Shown: positions 19,270-30,178 of the stretch, piece by piece
Position numbering within the stretch: position 1 is the stretch's first letter
Layout: the number at the start of each line of letters is the position of its first letter
Source: Streptomyces solicavernae
GTDB lineage: Bacteria > Actinomycetota > Actinomycetes > Streptomycetales > Streptomycetaceae
Direction: 5' to 3'
Assembly: GCF_029968095.1 (NCBI RefSeq)
Contig: NZ_JASCIR010000003.1
Location: 248,001-312,000 of the forward strand
Length of the DNA stretch: 64,000 nt
Notes under the pieces: model-generated
The model's input: only the letters and a program-made list of their open reading frames with translations
What the model was told of the DNA's origin: nothing
Databases searched by the model: none
Made by a program: the position numbers and the translations under genes

Positions 19270-19463
19270 TGGGATGCTGCGCGAAGCGGCCTTGCGGCTG
19301 CTCCGTGGCAACGACGTAAACGATACCTGATGCCCGGGGGTGCTTCGCCACCCGATAGATCGCCGCCGGTCGCGCGGGTGGTGACTAGGCTTGCGGGTGC
19401 GGTCCGGGACACCGGCCGTACCCCCTACGCACCCCGACACCCCGATACAAGGAGCCACAGGAC

Positions 19464-19952
19464 ATGGCCGACTCCAGTTTCGACATCGTCTCGAAGGTCG
19501 AGCGGCAGGAGGTCGACAACGCCCTCAACCAGGCCGCGAAGGAGATCTCTCAGCGCTACGACTTCAAGAACGTCGGTGCCTCGATCTCCTGGTCCGGCGA
19601 GAAGATCCTGATGCAGGCGAACGCCGAGGAACGGGTCAAGGCGATCCTCGACATCTTCCAGTCCAAGCTGGTGAAGCGGGGCATCTCGCTGAAGTCCCTG
19701 GACGCCGGTGAGCCGCAGCTCTCCGGTAAGGAGTACAAGCTCTTCGCCTCGATCGAGGAAGGCATCTCCCAGGACAATGCCAAGAAGGTCGCGAAGGTCA
19801 TCCGTGACGAGGGCCCGAAGGGCGTGAAGGCCCAGGTGCAGGGTGACGAGCTGCGGGTGTCCTCGAAGAGCCGTGACGACCTGCAGTCCGTGATCGCGCT
19901 CCTCAAGGGCCAGGACTTCGACTTCGCGCTGCAGTTTGTGAACTACCGGTGA
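19464..19952 (+). CDS. yajQ: YajQ family nucleotide-binding protein
   Basis: 162 residues: [20 protein letters not shown], two small alpha/beta domains, a middle [19 protein letters not shown], and an ending [12 protein letters not shown] typical of the UPF0234 family. In some proteobacteria YajQ binds cyclic di-GMP or RNA; its role in actinobacteria is not known. AAGGAG lies 8 nt before ATG. Confidence 0.95.
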   Translation: MADSSFDIVSKVERQEVDNALNQAAKEISQRYDFKNVGASISWSGEKILMQANAEERVKAILDIFQSKLVKRGISLKSLDAGEPQLSGKEYKLFASIEEGISQDNAKKVAKVIRDEGPKGVKAQVQGDELRVSSKSRDDLQSVIALLKGQDFDFALQFVNYR

Positions 19953-19984
19953 CCGACTGGCCCGGCCTGCACGGACGTTGCTAG

Positions 19985-20050
19985 GCAGGCCACCCAGGCC
20001 ACCCAGGCCACAGCAGGACACAGCAGGACACAGCAGGACACAGCAGGACA
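19985..20050. repeat. short tandem repeats downstream of yajQ
   Basis: About 2.5 copies of a 9-nt CCACCCAGG unit followed by four exact copies of CAGCAGGACA (20011-20050). They begin about 33 nt after the stop and do not include it. The rest of the gap 19953-20289 holds a terminator and the ArsR promoter. Confidence 0.9.
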
Positions 20051-20063
20051 CCACGGGTCATAC

Positions 20064-20100
20064 AGGGCACAACCGGGCGCAACAGCCCGCGTTGTGCCCT
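20064..20100 (+). terminator. terminator after yajQ
   Basis: AGGGCACAAC-CGGGC pairs with GCCCG-C-GTTGTGCCCT (15 bp, one bulge), followed by TTTGTCGTTCT. Confidence 0.8.
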
Positions 20101-20225
20101 TTGTCGTTCTGCACGGATGGCGTTCCGCACGGGTTGCCACCCCGCACGGACTTGACCACCGAGCGCGCCGCAACCAAGGCGTCACACGCCCGCCCCACCG
20201 GATTCGCCATGCACACAACCCGAGC

Positions 20226-20273
20226 TTGACCGTCCAAGAATTTTCGAACTATCTTCGTGCGAGATTTTTCGAA
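20226..20273 (+). promoter_or_regulatory. ArsR/MFS promoter with paired TTCGAA operators
   Basis: TTGACC (20226-20231) and TATCTT (20250-20255) are 18 nt apart. Two identical palindromes TTTTCGAAC are centred 25 bp apart (TTCGAA at 20243-20248 in the spacer and 20268-20273 after the -10). The placement would block polymerase when the ArsR-type protein binds. Confidence 0.6.
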
Positions 20274-20289
20274 CGGTTAGGGAGGGGCG

Positions 20290-20628
20290 ATGACTCCTGC
20301 GAGGGTCTACCAGCATCCGGAAACGTCAGAGATCGCCATGCCCAAGGTCTTGTTCGCGCTGAGCGAGCCGCTGCGGCTGACCATGGTCCGCATGCTCGTC
20401 GAACGCGGCGAGGTCGACAGCATCGACCTCGGCCCGGACCTGCCGCGGTCGACGCTGACGCACCACACCAGCCTGCTGCGCGAGTCCGGGATAGTGTTCG
20501 TCCGCGCCGAGGGGCGCAAGTGCATGATCCGGCTCCGTGAGGACGATCTGGAGGCCCGGTTCCCCGGCCTGATCCGGACCGTTCTGAACGGTTACCCGGC
20601 AGGCGCGGGCAATGAGGGGGACGCGTGA
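20290..20628 (+). CDS. ArsR-family winged-helix regulator
   Basis: 112 residues. The winged helix runs from about 20 to 85: LSEPLRLTMVRMLVERGEVD, then LPRSTLTHHTSLLRESGIV (recognition helix) and FVRAEGRKCMIRLREDDLE (wing). No metal-binding Cys pair (ELCVC) is present, so it is unlikely to be a metal sensor. It overlaps the transporter by 4 nt (GTGA) and probably represses this two-gene operon. The inducer is likely an exported compound, identity unknown. Confidence 0.88.
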   Translation: MTPARVYQHPETSEIAMPKVLFALSEPLRLTMVRMLVERGEVDSIDLGPDLPRSTLTHHTSLLRESGIVFVRAEGRKCMIRLREDDLEARFPGLIRTVLNGYPAGAGNEGDA

Positions 20629-21821
20629 TCCGCAGGGTGTGGCCCCTGGTCGCCGCCGCCATCGCGCTCGGCATCGACGCCTACGTTGTCGCCGGCGTGC
20701 TGCCGTCGATCGCTGATTCACTGGCGACCACCGTCGCGGTGATCGGTCTCGGGGTGACCGCCTTCACCGCCGCCTATGCCGTGGCAGGACCGCTGCTCTC
20801 CGGAAGGCTCGCTCAAGGCAGTACCGCGCGCGCGTTGCTGATCGCGCTCGGCGTGTTCAATCTCGGAAACCTCATCACCGTCTTGGCTCCGGGAGTGGGG
20901 ACCTTCCTCGCGTCTCGTGTCGTTGCGGGCGCGGGTGCGGGGATGCTCACCGCGATTGCGACGGCGACCGCTGCCTCGATGGTCACCGACCGGGAGCGCG
21001 GCCGGGCGATGGCGACGGTCACCTTCGGCCTGTCCACAGGAACGGTCGCAGGGGTGCCCCTGGGCATGCTGATCGGCGAGAGCTGGGGCTGGCGCTGGAC
21101 CATGGCCCTGGTCGTCGCTGTCGGCGTACTCAGCATGACCGCCCTCGCCGCCCGCGCACACACGCTGCCGCCCTTGCCCATGACAGACGGAGCGCCCGCC
21201 TTCGCAGTGCTGCGCTCGGGCAAGACCTCCGCCGGGATCGTCGCCGCGTTCCTGCTCGGCGTGGCCAGCCTCGGCCTCTACACGTACCTGCTTCCCATGG
21301 CGGACTCCCGGGGCCTTCAGGACTGGGGTTTCGCCCTGGTGTGGGCGTGGGGCATCGGTGGTGTCGCCGGGGCCGCGCTGATCGGGAAGCCCTTGGACAG
21401 ATACGGGCCGCGGGTGCTGCTTCTGGTCCTGCCCGCCGTACTCTCCGCGAGCTTCGCGACGGTCTGGCTCTCCTCCGCTCCCGCCTTGTGGTTGACCGCG
21501 GCGGCCACGTGGGGAGCTGCCGGCTGGGCGAGCGTGCCGACCCTGCAGCAGGCACTCACCCAGGACCGCCCCGCTCAGGCGATGCCGGTCATCGCTTTCC
21601 AGATGGCGGCGATGTACCTCGGCTCGGCCGCAGGAGCCGCCCTGGGAAGCAGTCTCCTGTCCGAGGGGGTCAACTCCGTTGACCTCGCCGGATTGGCGCT
21701 GCTCCCCGCAGGGCTCGCCACGATCCTGACCTGCTGGATCGGCGCCAAGGCACAGCCGGCCCGGACGCGGGAGACCGTTCGTGTCCAGGCCCGCGAACCT
21801 GCCGGATGCGCCTCGCGATAG
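20625..21821 (+). CDS. MFS transporter (DHA1, AraJ-type exporter)
   Basis: 398 residues, about 12 membrane segments. It begins MIRRVWPLVAAAIALGIDAY at GTG 20625, inside the ArsR stop. Segment 2-3 loop SGRLAQGSTARALL and motif-C-like TGTVAGVPLGMLIGESWGWR indicate a drug:proton antiporter-type exporter. Substrate unknown; the linked ArsR gene suggests induction by it. Confidence 0.9.
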   Translation: MIRRVWPLVAAAIALGIDAYVVAGVLPSIADSLATTVAVIGLGVTAFTAAYAVAGPLLSGRLAQGSTARALLIALGVFNLGNLITVLAPGVGTFLASRVVAGAGAGMLTAIATATAASMVTDRERGRAMATVTFGLSTGTVAGVPLGMLIGESWGWRWTMALVVAVGVLSMTALAARAHTLPPLPMTDGAPAFAVLRSGKTSAGIVAAFLLGVASLGLYTYLLPMADSRGLQDWGFALVWAWGIGGVAGAALIGKPLDRYGPRVLLLVLPAVLSASFATVWLSSAPALWLTAAATWGAAGWASVPTLQQALTQDRPAQAMPVIAFQMAAMYLGSAAGAALGSSLLSEGVNSVDLAGLALLPAGLATILTCWIGAKAQPARTRETVRVQAREPAGCASR

Positions 21822-21841
21822 GCGCGTTCGAGCGGTCACGA

Positions 21842-21872
21842 AAGGGCGGACACCGTCGTGGTGTCCGCCCTT
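21842..21872 (+). terminator. terminator after the MFS gene
   Basis: AAGGGCGGACACC (21842-21854) with GGTGTCCGCCCTT (21860-21872), 13 bp, perfect, 5-nt loop. Confidence 0.85.
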
Positions 21873-21889
21873 GGCGTGCCGTCCCGGCG

Positions 21890-21966
21890 TTGGTCTGCCT
21901 TGGTCTGCCTTGGTCTGCCTTGGTCTGGGGCTTGGTCTGGGGCTTGGTCTGGGGCTTGGCCTGCCG
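21890..21966. repeat. compound tandem repeat (10-nt and 12-nt units)
   Basis: Three exact copies of TGGTCTGCCT and then three of TGGTCTGGGGCT, sharing TGGTCTG. Lies between the convergent MFS and GlsB-like genes. Confidence 0.95.
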
Positions 21967-21999
21967 TCCCGGTTGGCGTCGGCGCGGCGGCCGGTCCGG

Positions 22000-22269
22000 T
22001 CAGCGGGAGCGGGAGTGGCCGAAGAGGAGGCGGTACGCGATGAGCAGGACGAGGGAGCCGCCGATGGCCGCTATCCAGGTCGTGGCGTCGTAGAAGTCCT
22101 TCGCGATGGGGCGGTCGAAGAACTCGGCGGAGCCCCAGCCTCCGATGAAGGCGCCCGCGATGCCGATGAGGGTGGTTCCGATGAGGCCGCCCGGGTCGCG
22201 GCCGGGCAGCAGGACCTTGGCGACGGCTCCGGCGATGAGCCCCAGAACGATCCAGCTGATGATGCCCAT
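22000..22269 (-). CDS. GlsB/YeaQ/YmgE family stress-response membrane protein
   Basis: 89 residues, three membrane helices with glycine motifs (MGIISWIVLGLIAGAVAKVL, GGLIGTTLIGIAGAFIGGW, AAIGGSLVLLIAYRLLF). Family role is transglycosylase-associated and unknown in detail. ATG start 22269. A repeat array lies upstream (22297-22372). Confidence 0.85.
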   Translation of the reverse strand: MGIISWIVLGLIAGAVAKVLLPGRDPGGLIGTTLIGIAGAFIGGWGSAEFFDRPIAKDFYDATTWIAAIGGSLVLLIAYRLLFGHSRSR

Positions 22270-22296
22270 ACGGCCGCGACCTGCCTTTCCTTACAT

Positions 22297-22372
22297 GTGT
22301 CCGCGGTACGTGTCCGCGGTACGTGTCCGCGGTGGGTGCGTCTCCAGTACGTGTGTCCGCGGTACGTGTACC
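22297..22372. repeat. 12-13-nt tandem repeat upstream of the GlsB-like gene
   Basis: ACGTGTCCGCGGT and close variants, about 5 copies, starting 28 nt in front of the start codon. In this position it would lie in the promoter or leader. Confidence 0.9.
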
Positions 22373-22494
22373 CACCGTGCGTTGTCGTCGGGGAAGACGT
22401 CGGCCGGGGCGGGCGTGGTTGCGCTGAGCCGCGGCGTGCGGTGCAGGACACAGCGGCGGGCGTTGTTGGCGGGCGGGCCGGTCGGGAACCGGAG

Positions 22495-22887
22495 TCAGCG
22501 GGCGGCGAAAGGCTGGTCGGTGGGGACGATCTCGCGGCCCAGCGGCATCAGGGAGACCGGGATCAGCTTGAAGTTGGCGATGCCCAGCGGGATGCCGATG
22601 ATCGTGATGCACTGCGCGATGCCCGTGGCGATGTGCGCGAGCGCGAGCCACCAGCCGGCGAGGACCAGCCACAGGACGTTGCCGACGCAGGACGGCGCGC
22701 CCGCGTCACGGCGCTCCACGACCGTGTACCCGAAGGGCCACAGGGCGTAGAGGCCGATGCGGAACGAGGCGATCCCGAAGGGGATGCCGATGATCGTGAT
22801 GCACAGGAGCACGCCCGCGGCGAGGTACCCGAGGAACAGCCAGAAACCGCTCAGGACCAGCCAGATGAGGTTGAGGAGGGTTTTCAC
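22495..22887 (-). CDS. YccF domain inner-membrane protein
   Basis: 130 residues with two copies of a YccF repeat, each holding two membrane segments and [14 protein letters not shown] or [14 protein letters not shown]. Function unknown. GTG 22887 overlaps the htpX stop (GTGA), so the two are translationally coupled. Confidence 0.88.
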   Translation of the reverse strand: MKTLLNLIWLVLSGFWLFLGYLAAGVLLCITIIGIPFGIASFRIGLYALWPFGYTVVERRDAGAPSCVGNVLWLVLAGWWLALAHIATGIAQCITIIGIPLGIANFKLIPVSLMPLGREIVPTDQPFAAR

Positions 22888-23744
22888 TGGTGACGTCCTG
22901 CCATCTGTTCGAGTCGGGCGATGCGCTCCGCCATCGGCGGGTGCGTGGAGAACATTCTCGCCATGCCCTGACCGGGGCGGAAGGGATTCGCGATCATCAT
23001 GTGGCTGGCTGCTTCGATCTTCGGCTCGGGCGGCAGCGGCAACTGCTGGGCGCCGCGCTCCAGTTTGCGCAAGGCGCTGGCCAGGGCCAGTGGGTCACCG
23101 GTGAGTTGGGCCCCGGAGGCGTCCGCCTCGTACTCCCTGGAGCGGCTGATGGCGAGGCGGATGACCGAGGCGGCGATCGGACCCAGGAGCATGATCAGCA
23201 ACATGCCGAAGATGCCGGGTCCTTCACGGTTGCTGTTGCCGCTGGGGATCAGCCAGGCGAAGTTGACCAGGAACATGATCACCGAGGCGAGCGCGCCGGC
23301 CACCGAGGAGATCAGGATGTCGCGGTTGTAGACATGGCTCAGTTCGTGACCGATGACCCCGCGCAGTTCGCGCTCGTCCAGGATGCGCAGGATCCCCTCG
23401 GTGCAGCACACGGCCGCGTTGCGCGGGTTGCGGCCGGTCGCGAAGGCGTTGGGGGCCTCGGTGGGTGAGATGTAGAGGCGGGGCATGGGCTGGCGGGCCT
23501 GGGTGGAGAGTTCGCGGACCATCCGGTACAGCTCGGGGGCCTCGAACTCGCTCACCGGGCGGGCGCGCATGGCTCGCAGTGCCAGCTTGTCGCTGTTCCA
23601 GTACGCGTACGCGTTGGTGCCGAGCGCCACGAAGAGGGCGACGATCAAGCCCGTACGTCCGAAGAAACTGCCGATGACAAGGATGAGCGCGGACAGTCCC
23701 CCGAGGAGCACGGCGGTCTTCAGACCGTTGTTGCGGCGGTGCAC
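22884..23744 (-). CDS. htpX: membrane zinc metalloprotease HtpX
   Basis: M48 protease that degrades misfolded membrane proteins. 286 residues from GTG 23744 ([16 protein letters not shown]), GGAGGG upstream. An extension to 23798 is less likely. Two N-terminal membrane helices, active site [13 protein letters not shown] (HExxH), two further helices, then the third ligand Glu in [13 protein letters not shown]. Operon with the YccF gene. Confidence 0.93.
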   Translation of the reverse strand: MHRRNNGLKTAVLLGGLSALILVIGSFFGRTGLIVALFVALGTNAYAYWNSDKLALRAMRARPVSEFEAPELYRMVRELSTQARQPMPRLYISPTEAPNAFATGRNPRNAAVCCTEGILRILDERELRGVIGHELSHVYNRDILISSVAGALASVIMFLVNFAWLIPSGNSNREGPGIFGMLLIMLLGPIAASVIRLAISRSREYEADASGAQLTGDPLALASALRKLERGAQQLPLPPEPKIEAASHMMIANPFRPGQGMARMFSTHPPMAERIARLEQMAGRHQ

Positions 23745-23911
23745 GGTACGCCCTCCTGGTGGTGCGGCAGGGGAGCCGTTGCTCACTGGCTTCCACATCC
23801 AGTGGACCCTCCCTACCTGGTCAACGCCAGGCGAAGGGTGCTGGTTCCCTGGTGCGCACGCAGCCGGGTTCGGCCGTACGGGTGCGGGGGCGGCGGCCCG
23901 AAAACCGGCTC

Positions 23912-25474
23912 TCAGAAGAGGACGGTCGCCGAGAAGCGCAGGACGAGCTGCGGCGCCCCGGACAGGGCGACGCCGATGACCGTGGTCAGCACGAGCGCCG
24001 CCGCCAGCGGGAACGGAACCGCGTGCTTCTTCTCGGGCTGCGCCGCTCCTTCAGGCGCCCGGACAGGTGCGCGTACAGGTGCGCGTACAGGCGCGCGGAA
24101 GAGGACCGCGGTCCACTGCAGGTAGTAGTAGAGGGCGATCACGACGTTGGCCGCCATGACGACGGCGAGCCAGCCGAGGCCCGCGTCGACGGCCGCCGCG
24201 AAGACCGTGACCTTCGCGAACAGGCCGATGATGCCCGGCGGCAGACCGGCCAGGCAGAGCAGGAAGAAGCCGAGGACGAGCGCCGCCAGCGGGCGGTTCG
24301 CGTACAGGCCGCGGTAGTCGCTGAGGCGGTTCAGGGGCCGGGTGCGGGCGACGAGCGCCGCGACGGCGAACGCGCCGAGGTTCACTGCCGCGTACATCAG
24401 GGCGTACGCGACGGTGGCGCCGATCGCCTTCTCCGTCTCGGCGGGGCTGTCCGCGTACGCGGCCGAGGCGATCGGCACCAGGAGGTAGCCGGCCTGCCCG
24501 ACGGAGGACCAGGCCAGGAGGCGGATCGCGCTGTACGCGCGCGTGCCGACCTGCCGCAGGGCGGCGACGTTGCCGACCGTCATGGTGAGGGCGGCGAGGG
24601 CGGCGAGCACGGGGCCCCACACGTCGGCGTACGCGGGGAAGGCCACCACGGTGACCAGGATGAGGCCGGTGAAGCCGACCGCCTTGCCGACCACCGAGAG
24701 GTACGCGGCGACCGGCAGCGGGGCGCCGATGTACGTGTCGGGCACCCAGAAGTGGAAGGGCACCGCGGCCGTCTTGAAGGCGAAGCCGACCAGGGTGAGG
24801 GCCACACCGGTCTGCGCGAGGACGTGCAGCTGTCCGTCGGCCGCGCCGAGCCTGTCGGCCACCTCCGTGAGGTGCAGGGTGCCGGTGGCCGCGTACACGA
24901 AGCTGACGCCCATGAGGCTGACGGCGGTGGCGGTGACGGAGGACAGGAAGAACTTCAGCGCCGCCTCGGACGAGCGGCGGTCGCCGCGCTTGAGGCCGAC
25001 GAGCGCGAAGGCCGGCAGGGAGGCGACTTCCAGGGCCACGATCAGCGTGGCGAGGTCGCGCGATGCGGGCAGCAGGGCGGCGCCCGCCACGGAGGCCAGC
25101 AGGAGAAACCAGAACTCCCCTTCGGGGAGTGCTTTGTTGTCCTTGAGGGGGCTCACGGAGAGCAGTGCGGTCAGCAGCGCGCCGGCGATGACCAGGAACT
25201 GGATGACGACGGTGAAGCGGTCCGCGGTGTAGCTGCACACGTCGCCGGCGCCGACGAGACAGAACGTCGCACGGTCGCCGTCGAGCAGCGGCAGCAGCGA
25301 CAGGCCCGCGGCCACGAGACCGGCGAGGGAGATCCACGCCAGGAGCGTCTTGTTGCCCTCGCGCACGAACAGGTCGGCGACGAGGACGACCAGGGCGACG
25401 ACGGCCGCGATGGTGGGCGGTGCGATCGCGACCCAGTCGACGTTCTGGACGAGGCTTGCGGCGGCTGCGGTCAT
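23912..25474 (-). CDS. nuoN2: complex I-like subunit N (second copy)
   Basis: 520 residues, about 14 membrane segments, proton-channel antiporter-like subunit. Key charged segment [18 protein letters not shown] and [10 protein letters not shown]. Near the C-terminus a Pro/Arg repeat (RAPV four times, 24055-24095) is inserted in a loop. Start ATG 25474 overlaps the nuoM2 stop (ATGA), GGAGG upstream. Last gene of the nuo2 operon. The canonical NuoN is also in this window (61228-62874). Confidence 0.95.
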   Translation of the reverse strand: MTAAAASLVQNVDWVAIAPPTIAAVVALVVLVADLFVREGNKTLLAWISLAGLVAAGLSLLPLLDGDRATFCLVGAGDVCSYTADRFTVVIQFLVIAGALLTALLSVSPLKDNKALPEGEFWFLLLASVAGAALLPASRDLATLIVALEVASLPAFALVGLKRGDRRSSEAALKFFLSSVTATAVSLMGVSFVYAATGTLHLTEVADRLGAADGQLHVLAQTGVALTLVGFAFKTAAVPFHFWVPDTYIGAPLPVAAYLSVVGKAVGFTGLILVTVVAFPAYADVWGPVLAALAALTMTVGNVAALRQVGTRAYSAIRLLAWSSVGQAGYLLVPIASAAYADSPAETEKAIGATVAYALMYAAVNLGAFAVAALVARTRPLNRLSDYRGLYANRPLAALVLGFFLLCLAGLPPGIIGLFAKVTVFAAAVDAGLGWLAVVMAANVVIALYYYLQWTAVLFRAPVRAPVRAPVRAPEGAAQPEKKHAVPFPLAAALVLTTVIGVALSGAPQLVLRFSATVLF

Positions 25475-27048
25475 GCGTTTCCTCCCGCGAGGAGCTGCTG
25501 CACGGCCGGGTCGGTGAGGCCGAGCAGCAGCGCGGGCCAGAGTCCGGCGAGGACGGTGAGGGCGACGAGCGGGGTCCAGGCGGCGAATTCGTACCCCTGG
25601 ACGTCGGCGAGCTTCGGGGCGGCCGGGTCGGGGGCGGCGCCCATGCAGACGCGGCGTACGACGACGAGCAGGTACGCGGCGGTCAGAAGCGTGCCGAGGG
25701 CGCCGATCGCCATGAACGTGAGGAAGGCCGGACGGCTCAGCCCTTCGGCGGGGTCGAAGGCGCCGAACAGGGCGAGCATCTCGCCCCAGAATCCGGCGAG
25801 TCCGGGCAGTCCGAGCGAGGCGACGGCGCCGAAGGCGAGCAGTCCGCCGAGGCGGGGCGCGCGGCCGTAGAGGGCGGCGCCGGTCTGCTCGGCGAGGGCG
25901 TCGAGGTCGGTGCTGCCGGTGCGGTCCTTGAGCGCGCCGACGAGGAAGAACAGCAGGCCCGTGATGAGGCCGTGGGCGATGTTGGCGAACAGCGCGCCGT
26001 TCACGCCGGTCGGGGTCATCGAGGCGATGCCGAGCAGCACGAAGCCCATGTGGCCGACGGAGGAGTACGCGATGAGCCGCTTGAGGTCGCCCTTCGCGCC
26101 GCGCCTGGCGAGCGCGAGGCAGGCGAGGGAGCCGTAGATGATCCCGACGACCGCGAAGGCGGCGAGGTACGGCGCGAACTCCCGCATTCCGTCGGGGGTG
26201 ATGGGGAGGAGGATTCGGACGAACCCGTACGTTCCCATCTTCAGCAGTACACCGGCGAGGAGGACCGAGCCGACGGTCGGGGCGGCCGTGTGGGCGTCCG
26301 GGAGCCAGCTGTGCAGCGGCCACATCGGGGTCTTGACGGCCAGTCCGATCCCGATCGCCAAAGCGGCGATGACCTGCACGGATGTGGTGAGCCCACGGCC
26401 GTTGTCAGTGGCGAGTGCCATCATGTCGAACGTGCCTGAGTCGAGGCCGACGAGGAGCAGTCCGAGCAGCATCACGACCGAACCGAGGAGGGTGAAGAGG
26501 ATGAACTTCCAGGCGGCGGCGCGCTGTTGATCACCTCCCCACCGGGCGATCAGGAAGTACATCGGGATGAGGACCATCTCGAACGCGAGGAAGAACAGCA
26601 GCAGATCGAGGACGGCGAAGGTCGCGAGGGTGCCGGACTCAAGGACGAGCAGCAGCGCGACAAATGCCTTGGGAGACGGGCCCGTTGGCATGCGGAAGTA
26701 GCTGTAGAGCGCGCAGAGGAAGGTCAGCAGCGCGGTCAGGACGAGAAGGGGGAGCGAGATGCCGTCGATGCCGAGGTGGAGACGCACGTCGAGTGCGGGG
26801 ATCCAGCTGATGTCGGTCGTGGCCTGCATACGCGCGGGCTCGTCGTGATCGAAGCCGGCGGCGAGGGCGAGCGCGGCGAGCAGCACGACTCCGGTGACGG
26901 TCACGCCGTGCCGCAGCACCGCCTGGTCCGGTGACCTGCCGCGCAGTCCGGGCGGGGCGGGCAGCAGGGCGGCGCCCGCGCCGAGAAGGGGAAGCACCAC
27001 CACGAGGGCGAGGAGGTACTGCATGACGGTGTCGTTGATATCGATCAC
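25471..27048 (-). CDS. nuoM2: complex I-like subunit M (second copy)
   Basis: 525 residues. Antiporter-like subunit with LHLGIDGISLPLLVLTALL, the essential Glu in FFLAFEMVLIPMYFLIARWG and AVKTPMWPLHSWLPDAHTAA. Cytoplasmic membrane, proton translocation. GTG start 27048, 3 nt after nuoL2. Confidence 0.96.
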   Translation of the reverse strand: MIDINDTVMQYLLALVVVLPLLGAGAALLPAPPGLRGRSPDQAVLRHGVTVTGVVLLAALALAAGFDHDEPARMQATTDISWIPALDVRLHLGIDGISLPLLVLTALLTFLCALYSYFRMPTGPSPKAFVALLLVLESGTLATFAVLDLLLFFLAFEMVLIPMYFLIARWGGDQQRAAAWKFILFTLLGSVVMLLGLLLVGLDSGTFDMMALATDNGRGLTTSVQVIAALAIGIGLAVKTPMWPLHSWLPDAHTAAPTVGSVLLAGVLLKMGTYGFVRILLPITPDGMREFAPYLAAFAVVGIIYGSLACLALARRGAKGDLKRLIAYSSVGHMGFVLLGIASMTPTGVNGALFANIAHGLITGLLFFLVGALKDRTGSTDLDALAEQTGAALYGRAPRLGGLLAFGAVASLGLPGLAGFWGEMLALFGAFDPAEGLSRPAFLTFMAIGALGTLLTAAYLLVVVRRVCMGAAPDPAAPKLADVQGYEFAAWTPLVALTVLAGLWPALLLGLTDPAVQQLLAGGNA

Positions 27049-27051
27049 GGC

Positions 27052-29163
27052 TCAGGCTCCCGCTGCGACGAGTACGGCGGCGACGGCCAGGACGGCGGAT
27101 CCGGCGAGCAGCACGCTCAGATAGGTCTGCACATTGCCGGTCTGGGCGCGGCGGGCGGCCGCGCCGAGCCAGCGGGGCAGGGTGCCCGCGCCGCGCACGT
27201 ACGTGTCCACGACCTCGCGGTCGAGGAAGCGGACGACGCCGGCCAGGAACTGGGTGGGGCGGACGAACAGCGCGGAGTAGACCGCATCCACCCGGAAACC
27301 GGCGGCCGCGTGCCGGTGCAGCGGGCCGAGCAGCAGGCGGCCCGGGTCGGCCGGGTCCGGTGCGGAGGCGATCGACCCGTACGCGGGGGTGTGCGTGGCG
27401 ATCGCCTCGGCCTCGGACACGGCGGGCTCGGCGCCGGGGTGGGCGGCGACGGCGCCCACCGGGACCCGGGCGGCCAGGGCGGTGGTGTGCCGCCAGGCGC
27501 CGTACGTGACGAGGCCGCCGACCAGGGTGAGGCCGGTGGCGAGGACGGAGGTGGTGAGGGTCGGCGTGAGCGGGCGGCCGTCGAACCAGTCGGGGAGTGA
27601 TCCGACGGTGATGCCGAAAGCGAGGGAGGGAACGGCGAGAACCCACAGGACGACGTTCATGACGACCGGCTGCCTGCCGTGGTCCGGGGCCTCGACCACA
27701 CCGGCGGCCGCCGACACGCCACGGGCTGCCTCCGACCCGGCAGGGGCTGCCTCCGACCCGGCGCCGGCGCCCGGTGCCCCGGCGGTGGGGTGGGGCGCGG
27801 TGACCGGCGGGCGGAAGGCGAGCAGCCAGAGGCGGGTCGCGTAGGCGGCGGTCAGGACGGCGGTGAGGAGGCCGGAGACGAGGACGATCCAGCCTGCCGA
27901 GCCGGGGACGGACTCGGTGTGGCCGGTGGCCGCGTGCTCGGCGGCGGCGAGGACGGCCTCCTTGGAGAAGAAGCCGCTGAAGGGCGGGATCGCGGCGAGC
28001 GCGAGCAGCGCCACGGTCATCGTCCAGAAGGCGTCCGGGATGCGGTCGCGCAGGCCCCTCATCCGGGACATCGCGGCCAGCGAGTTGGTGCCGGCGGCGT
28101 GGATGATCACGCCGGCGGCGAGGAAGAGCAGCGCCTTGAAGGCGCCGTGCGAAAGGAGGTGGAAGACGGCCGCGCCACGGTCGCCGACGGCCAGGGCGCC
28201 CGTCATGTAGCCGAGTTGGCCGACGGTCGAGTACGCGAGGACGCGCTTGATGTCGTCCTGGGCGAGGGCGGCGAGCGCCGAGCCGGCCATCGTGACGGCG
28301 GCCATCACGGCGAGGACGACCAGCGCGGCGGCGGACGCGGCGAAGACGGGAAGGAGACGGGCCACGAAGTACACACCGGCGGCGACCATCGTCGCGGCGT
28401 GGATCAGCGCGGAGACCGGGGTGGGGCCGGCCATCGCGTCCGGGAGCCAGGTGTGCAGCGGGAACTGCGCCGACTTGCCCGCCACGCCCGCGAGGAGCAG
28501 CAGGGCGATCACCGTGGGGTGGTCGAGGCCGCCGGTCGCGACGGCGTCGAGGACCTTCGTGATGCGGAAGGACCCGGTGTCGGCGGCGAGCGCGAACAGA
28601 CCGATCAGGAAGGGGACGTCGCCGAGCTTGGTGACCAGGAAGGCCTTGAGGGAGGCGGCGCGCGCCTCGGGCGTCTCCCAGTAGTGGCCGACCAGGAAGT
28701 ACGAGCAGATGCCCATGACTTCCCAGCCGACGAGCAGCACCATCAGGTCGCCGGAGTAGACGACCAGCAACATCGCGGAGGTGAACAGCGAGACGAGGGC
28801 GGCGTACGAGGGGTAGCGCGGGTCGTCGCGCAGGTAGCCGGTCGAGTAGAGCTGCACGCAGGAGGCGACCAGGCCGACCAGTACGGCGACGAGGACGGCG
28901 AAGCCGTCGAGGTGCAGGGCGAGTTCGATCGGCACGGAGCCGGTGGGCGTGAGCTCGGTGGCCGCGTCGACGGGGCGGACGCCGCCGCCGGTGCCGCCGC
29001 CCTGGCGTACGGCGATCAGTACGGCGATGACGGCCGACGCCAGCGTGGGCAGCACCGCGAGGGGGCGGACGAAGCCGGGGACCCTGCGGCCGAGGAGCAG
29101 GCCTGCGGCGGCGCCGAGGAACGGCAGGAGGGGGACGAGAACGGCGAGGGTCGGGGTGGTCAC
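27052..29163 (-). CDS. nuoL2: complex I-like subunit L (second copy)
   Basis: 703 residues. Largest antiporter-like subunit: N-terminal [49 protein letters not shown]. The long C-terminal amphipathic arm that links antiporter subunits is present. An Ala/Gly-rich linker ([19 protein letters not shown]) interrupts the region before it. GTG 29163 overlaps the nuoK2 stop. Confidence 0.96.
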   Translation of the reverse strand: MTTPTLAVLVPLLPFLGAAAGLLLGRRVPGFVRPLAVLPTLASAVIAVLIAVRQGGGTGGGVRPVDAATELTPTGSVPIELALHLDGFAVLVAVLVGLVASCVQLYSTGYLRDDPRYPSYAALVSLFTSAMLLVVYSGDLMVLLVGWEVMGICSYFLVGHYWETPEARAASLKAFLVTKLGDVPFLIGLFALAADTGSFRITKVLDAVATGGLDHPTVIALLLLAGVAGKSAQFPLHTWLPDAMAGPTPVSALIHAATMVAAGVYFVARLLPVFAASAAALVVLAVMAAVTMAGSALAALAQDDIKRVLAYSTVGQLGYMTGALAVGDRGAAVFHLLSHGAFKALLFLAAGVIIHAAGTNSLAAMSRMRGLRDRIPDAFWTMTVALLALAAIPPFSGFFSKEAVLAAAEHAATGHTESVPGSAGWIVLVSGLLTAVLTAAYATRLWLLAFRPPVTAPHPTAGAPGAGAGSEAAPAGSEAARGVSAAAGVVEAPDHGRQPVVMNVVLWVLAVPSLAFGITVGSLPDWFDGRPLTPTLTTSVLATGLTLVGGLVTYGAWRHTTALAARVPVGAVAAHPGAEPAVSEAEAIATHTPAYGSIASAPDPADPGRLLLGPLHRHAAAGFRVDAVYSALFVRPTQFLAGVVRFLDREVVDTYVRGAGTLPRWLGAAARRAQTGNVQTYLSVLLAGSAVLAVAAVLVAAGA

Positions 29164-29564
29164 GCGGTGGCCTCTGCCTTCTGCGCGGCGGCGGTCGCGT
29201 CGGCGCCCTCAGGGGCCTCGGGTGCTTCGAGTGCTTCGGGGGCGTCGCCGGGCCCGGGGGTCTCGGCGGTGTCGCGGAGGCGGTCGACGTCGGACGTGCC
29301 GCGGTTGCGGTACACCATCAGCACGATCGACAGGCCGATGCCGATCTCGGCGGCGGCGATGGCGATGGTGAAGAGGGTGAGGGCCTGGCCGGCGTGCAGG
29401 GCGTCGCGGAGCCAGACGTCGAAGGCGACCAGGTTCAGGTTGACGGCGTTGAGCATCAGCTCGACGGACATCAGGACCAGGATCGCGTTGCGGCGGGCGA
29501 GCACTCCGTACAGGCCGGTGCAGAAGAGCAGGACGGCGAGCACTGCGGGATAGGCGAGATGCAT
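29160..29564 (-). CDS. nuoK2: complex I-like subunit K (second copy), with acidic tail
   Basis: 134 residues against about 100 usually. Three helices ([40 protein letters not shown] with the two conserved Glu region; [20 protein letters not shown]), then an extra acidic, Ala/Pro-rich tail ([19 protein letters not shown]). Start ATG 29564 overlaps the nuoJ2 stop by one base (TGATG). Confidence 0.93.
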   Translation of the reverse strand: MHLAYPAVLAVLLFCTGLYGVLARRNAILVLMSVELMLNAVNLNLVAFDVWLRDALHAGQALTLFTIAIAAAEIGIGLSIVLMVYRNRGTSDVDRLRDTAETPGPGDAPEALEAPEAPEGADATAAAQKAEATA

Positions 29565-30178
29565 CAGCGCTGCTCCTCGTCTGCGGTGCCGGGGGCGGTC
29601 TTCGCGCCCGGCTCGGGTCCGGTCTCGTCGGCCTCGTCGCCCTCGTCGGCCTTGCGGGAGAGGACGATCGCGCCGACGAGGGCGGCGAGGAGGAGGACGG
29701 AGAGGGCTTCGAAGGGCAGCACCCAGTGCTGGAAGAGCATCGCGCCGGTGACCGCGGTGGTGCCCTGCGGGGCGTCGAGGTCGATCCACTGGGTGCGGAA
29801 CGCGTCCACGACCACCCAGACCAGGGTCGCCGCGGCGGCGACGGCCACGGTGAGCGCGGCCCAGCGGTTGCCCGAATCGGCGTCCGGGGAGCGGCCGATG
29901 GGCGCCTTGGTGAGCATCAGCCCGAAGAGGAGGAGGACGACGACGGAACCGACGTAGATCAGGACCTGCACCCAGGCGATGAACTCGGCGGTGAGCAGGA
30001 GGTATTCGACGGCGAGGCCGCCGAGCGCGACGACCAGCCACAGGGCGGCGTGCACGAGCTGCTTCGTGGTGACGGTGACGATCGCCGCGGCGAAGGTGAC
30101 GAGGCCGACGAGGAGGAAGGCGATCTCGACCCCGGTGGGCGAGAGGAAGCCCTGCGGGGCGGGGGCGGCGAGGGTCAC
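29564..30178 (-). CDS. nuoJ2: complex I-like subunit J (second copy)
   Basis: 204 residues, five membrane segments with [40 protein letters not shown] and a further two, then an acidic Glu/Asp tail ([18 protein letters not shown]). GTG 30178 overlaps the nuoI2 stop (GTGA). Confidence 0.93.
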   Translation of the reverse strand: MTLAAPAPQGFLSPTGVEIAFLLVGLVTFAAAIVTVTTKQLVHAALWLVVALGGLAVEYLLLTAEFIAWVQVLIYVGSVVVLLLFGLMLTKAPIGRSPDADSGNRWAALTVAVAAAATLVWVVVDAFRTQWIDLDAPQGTTAVTGAMLFQHWVLPFEALSVLLLAALVGAIVLSRKADEGDEADETGPEPGAKTAPGTADEEQR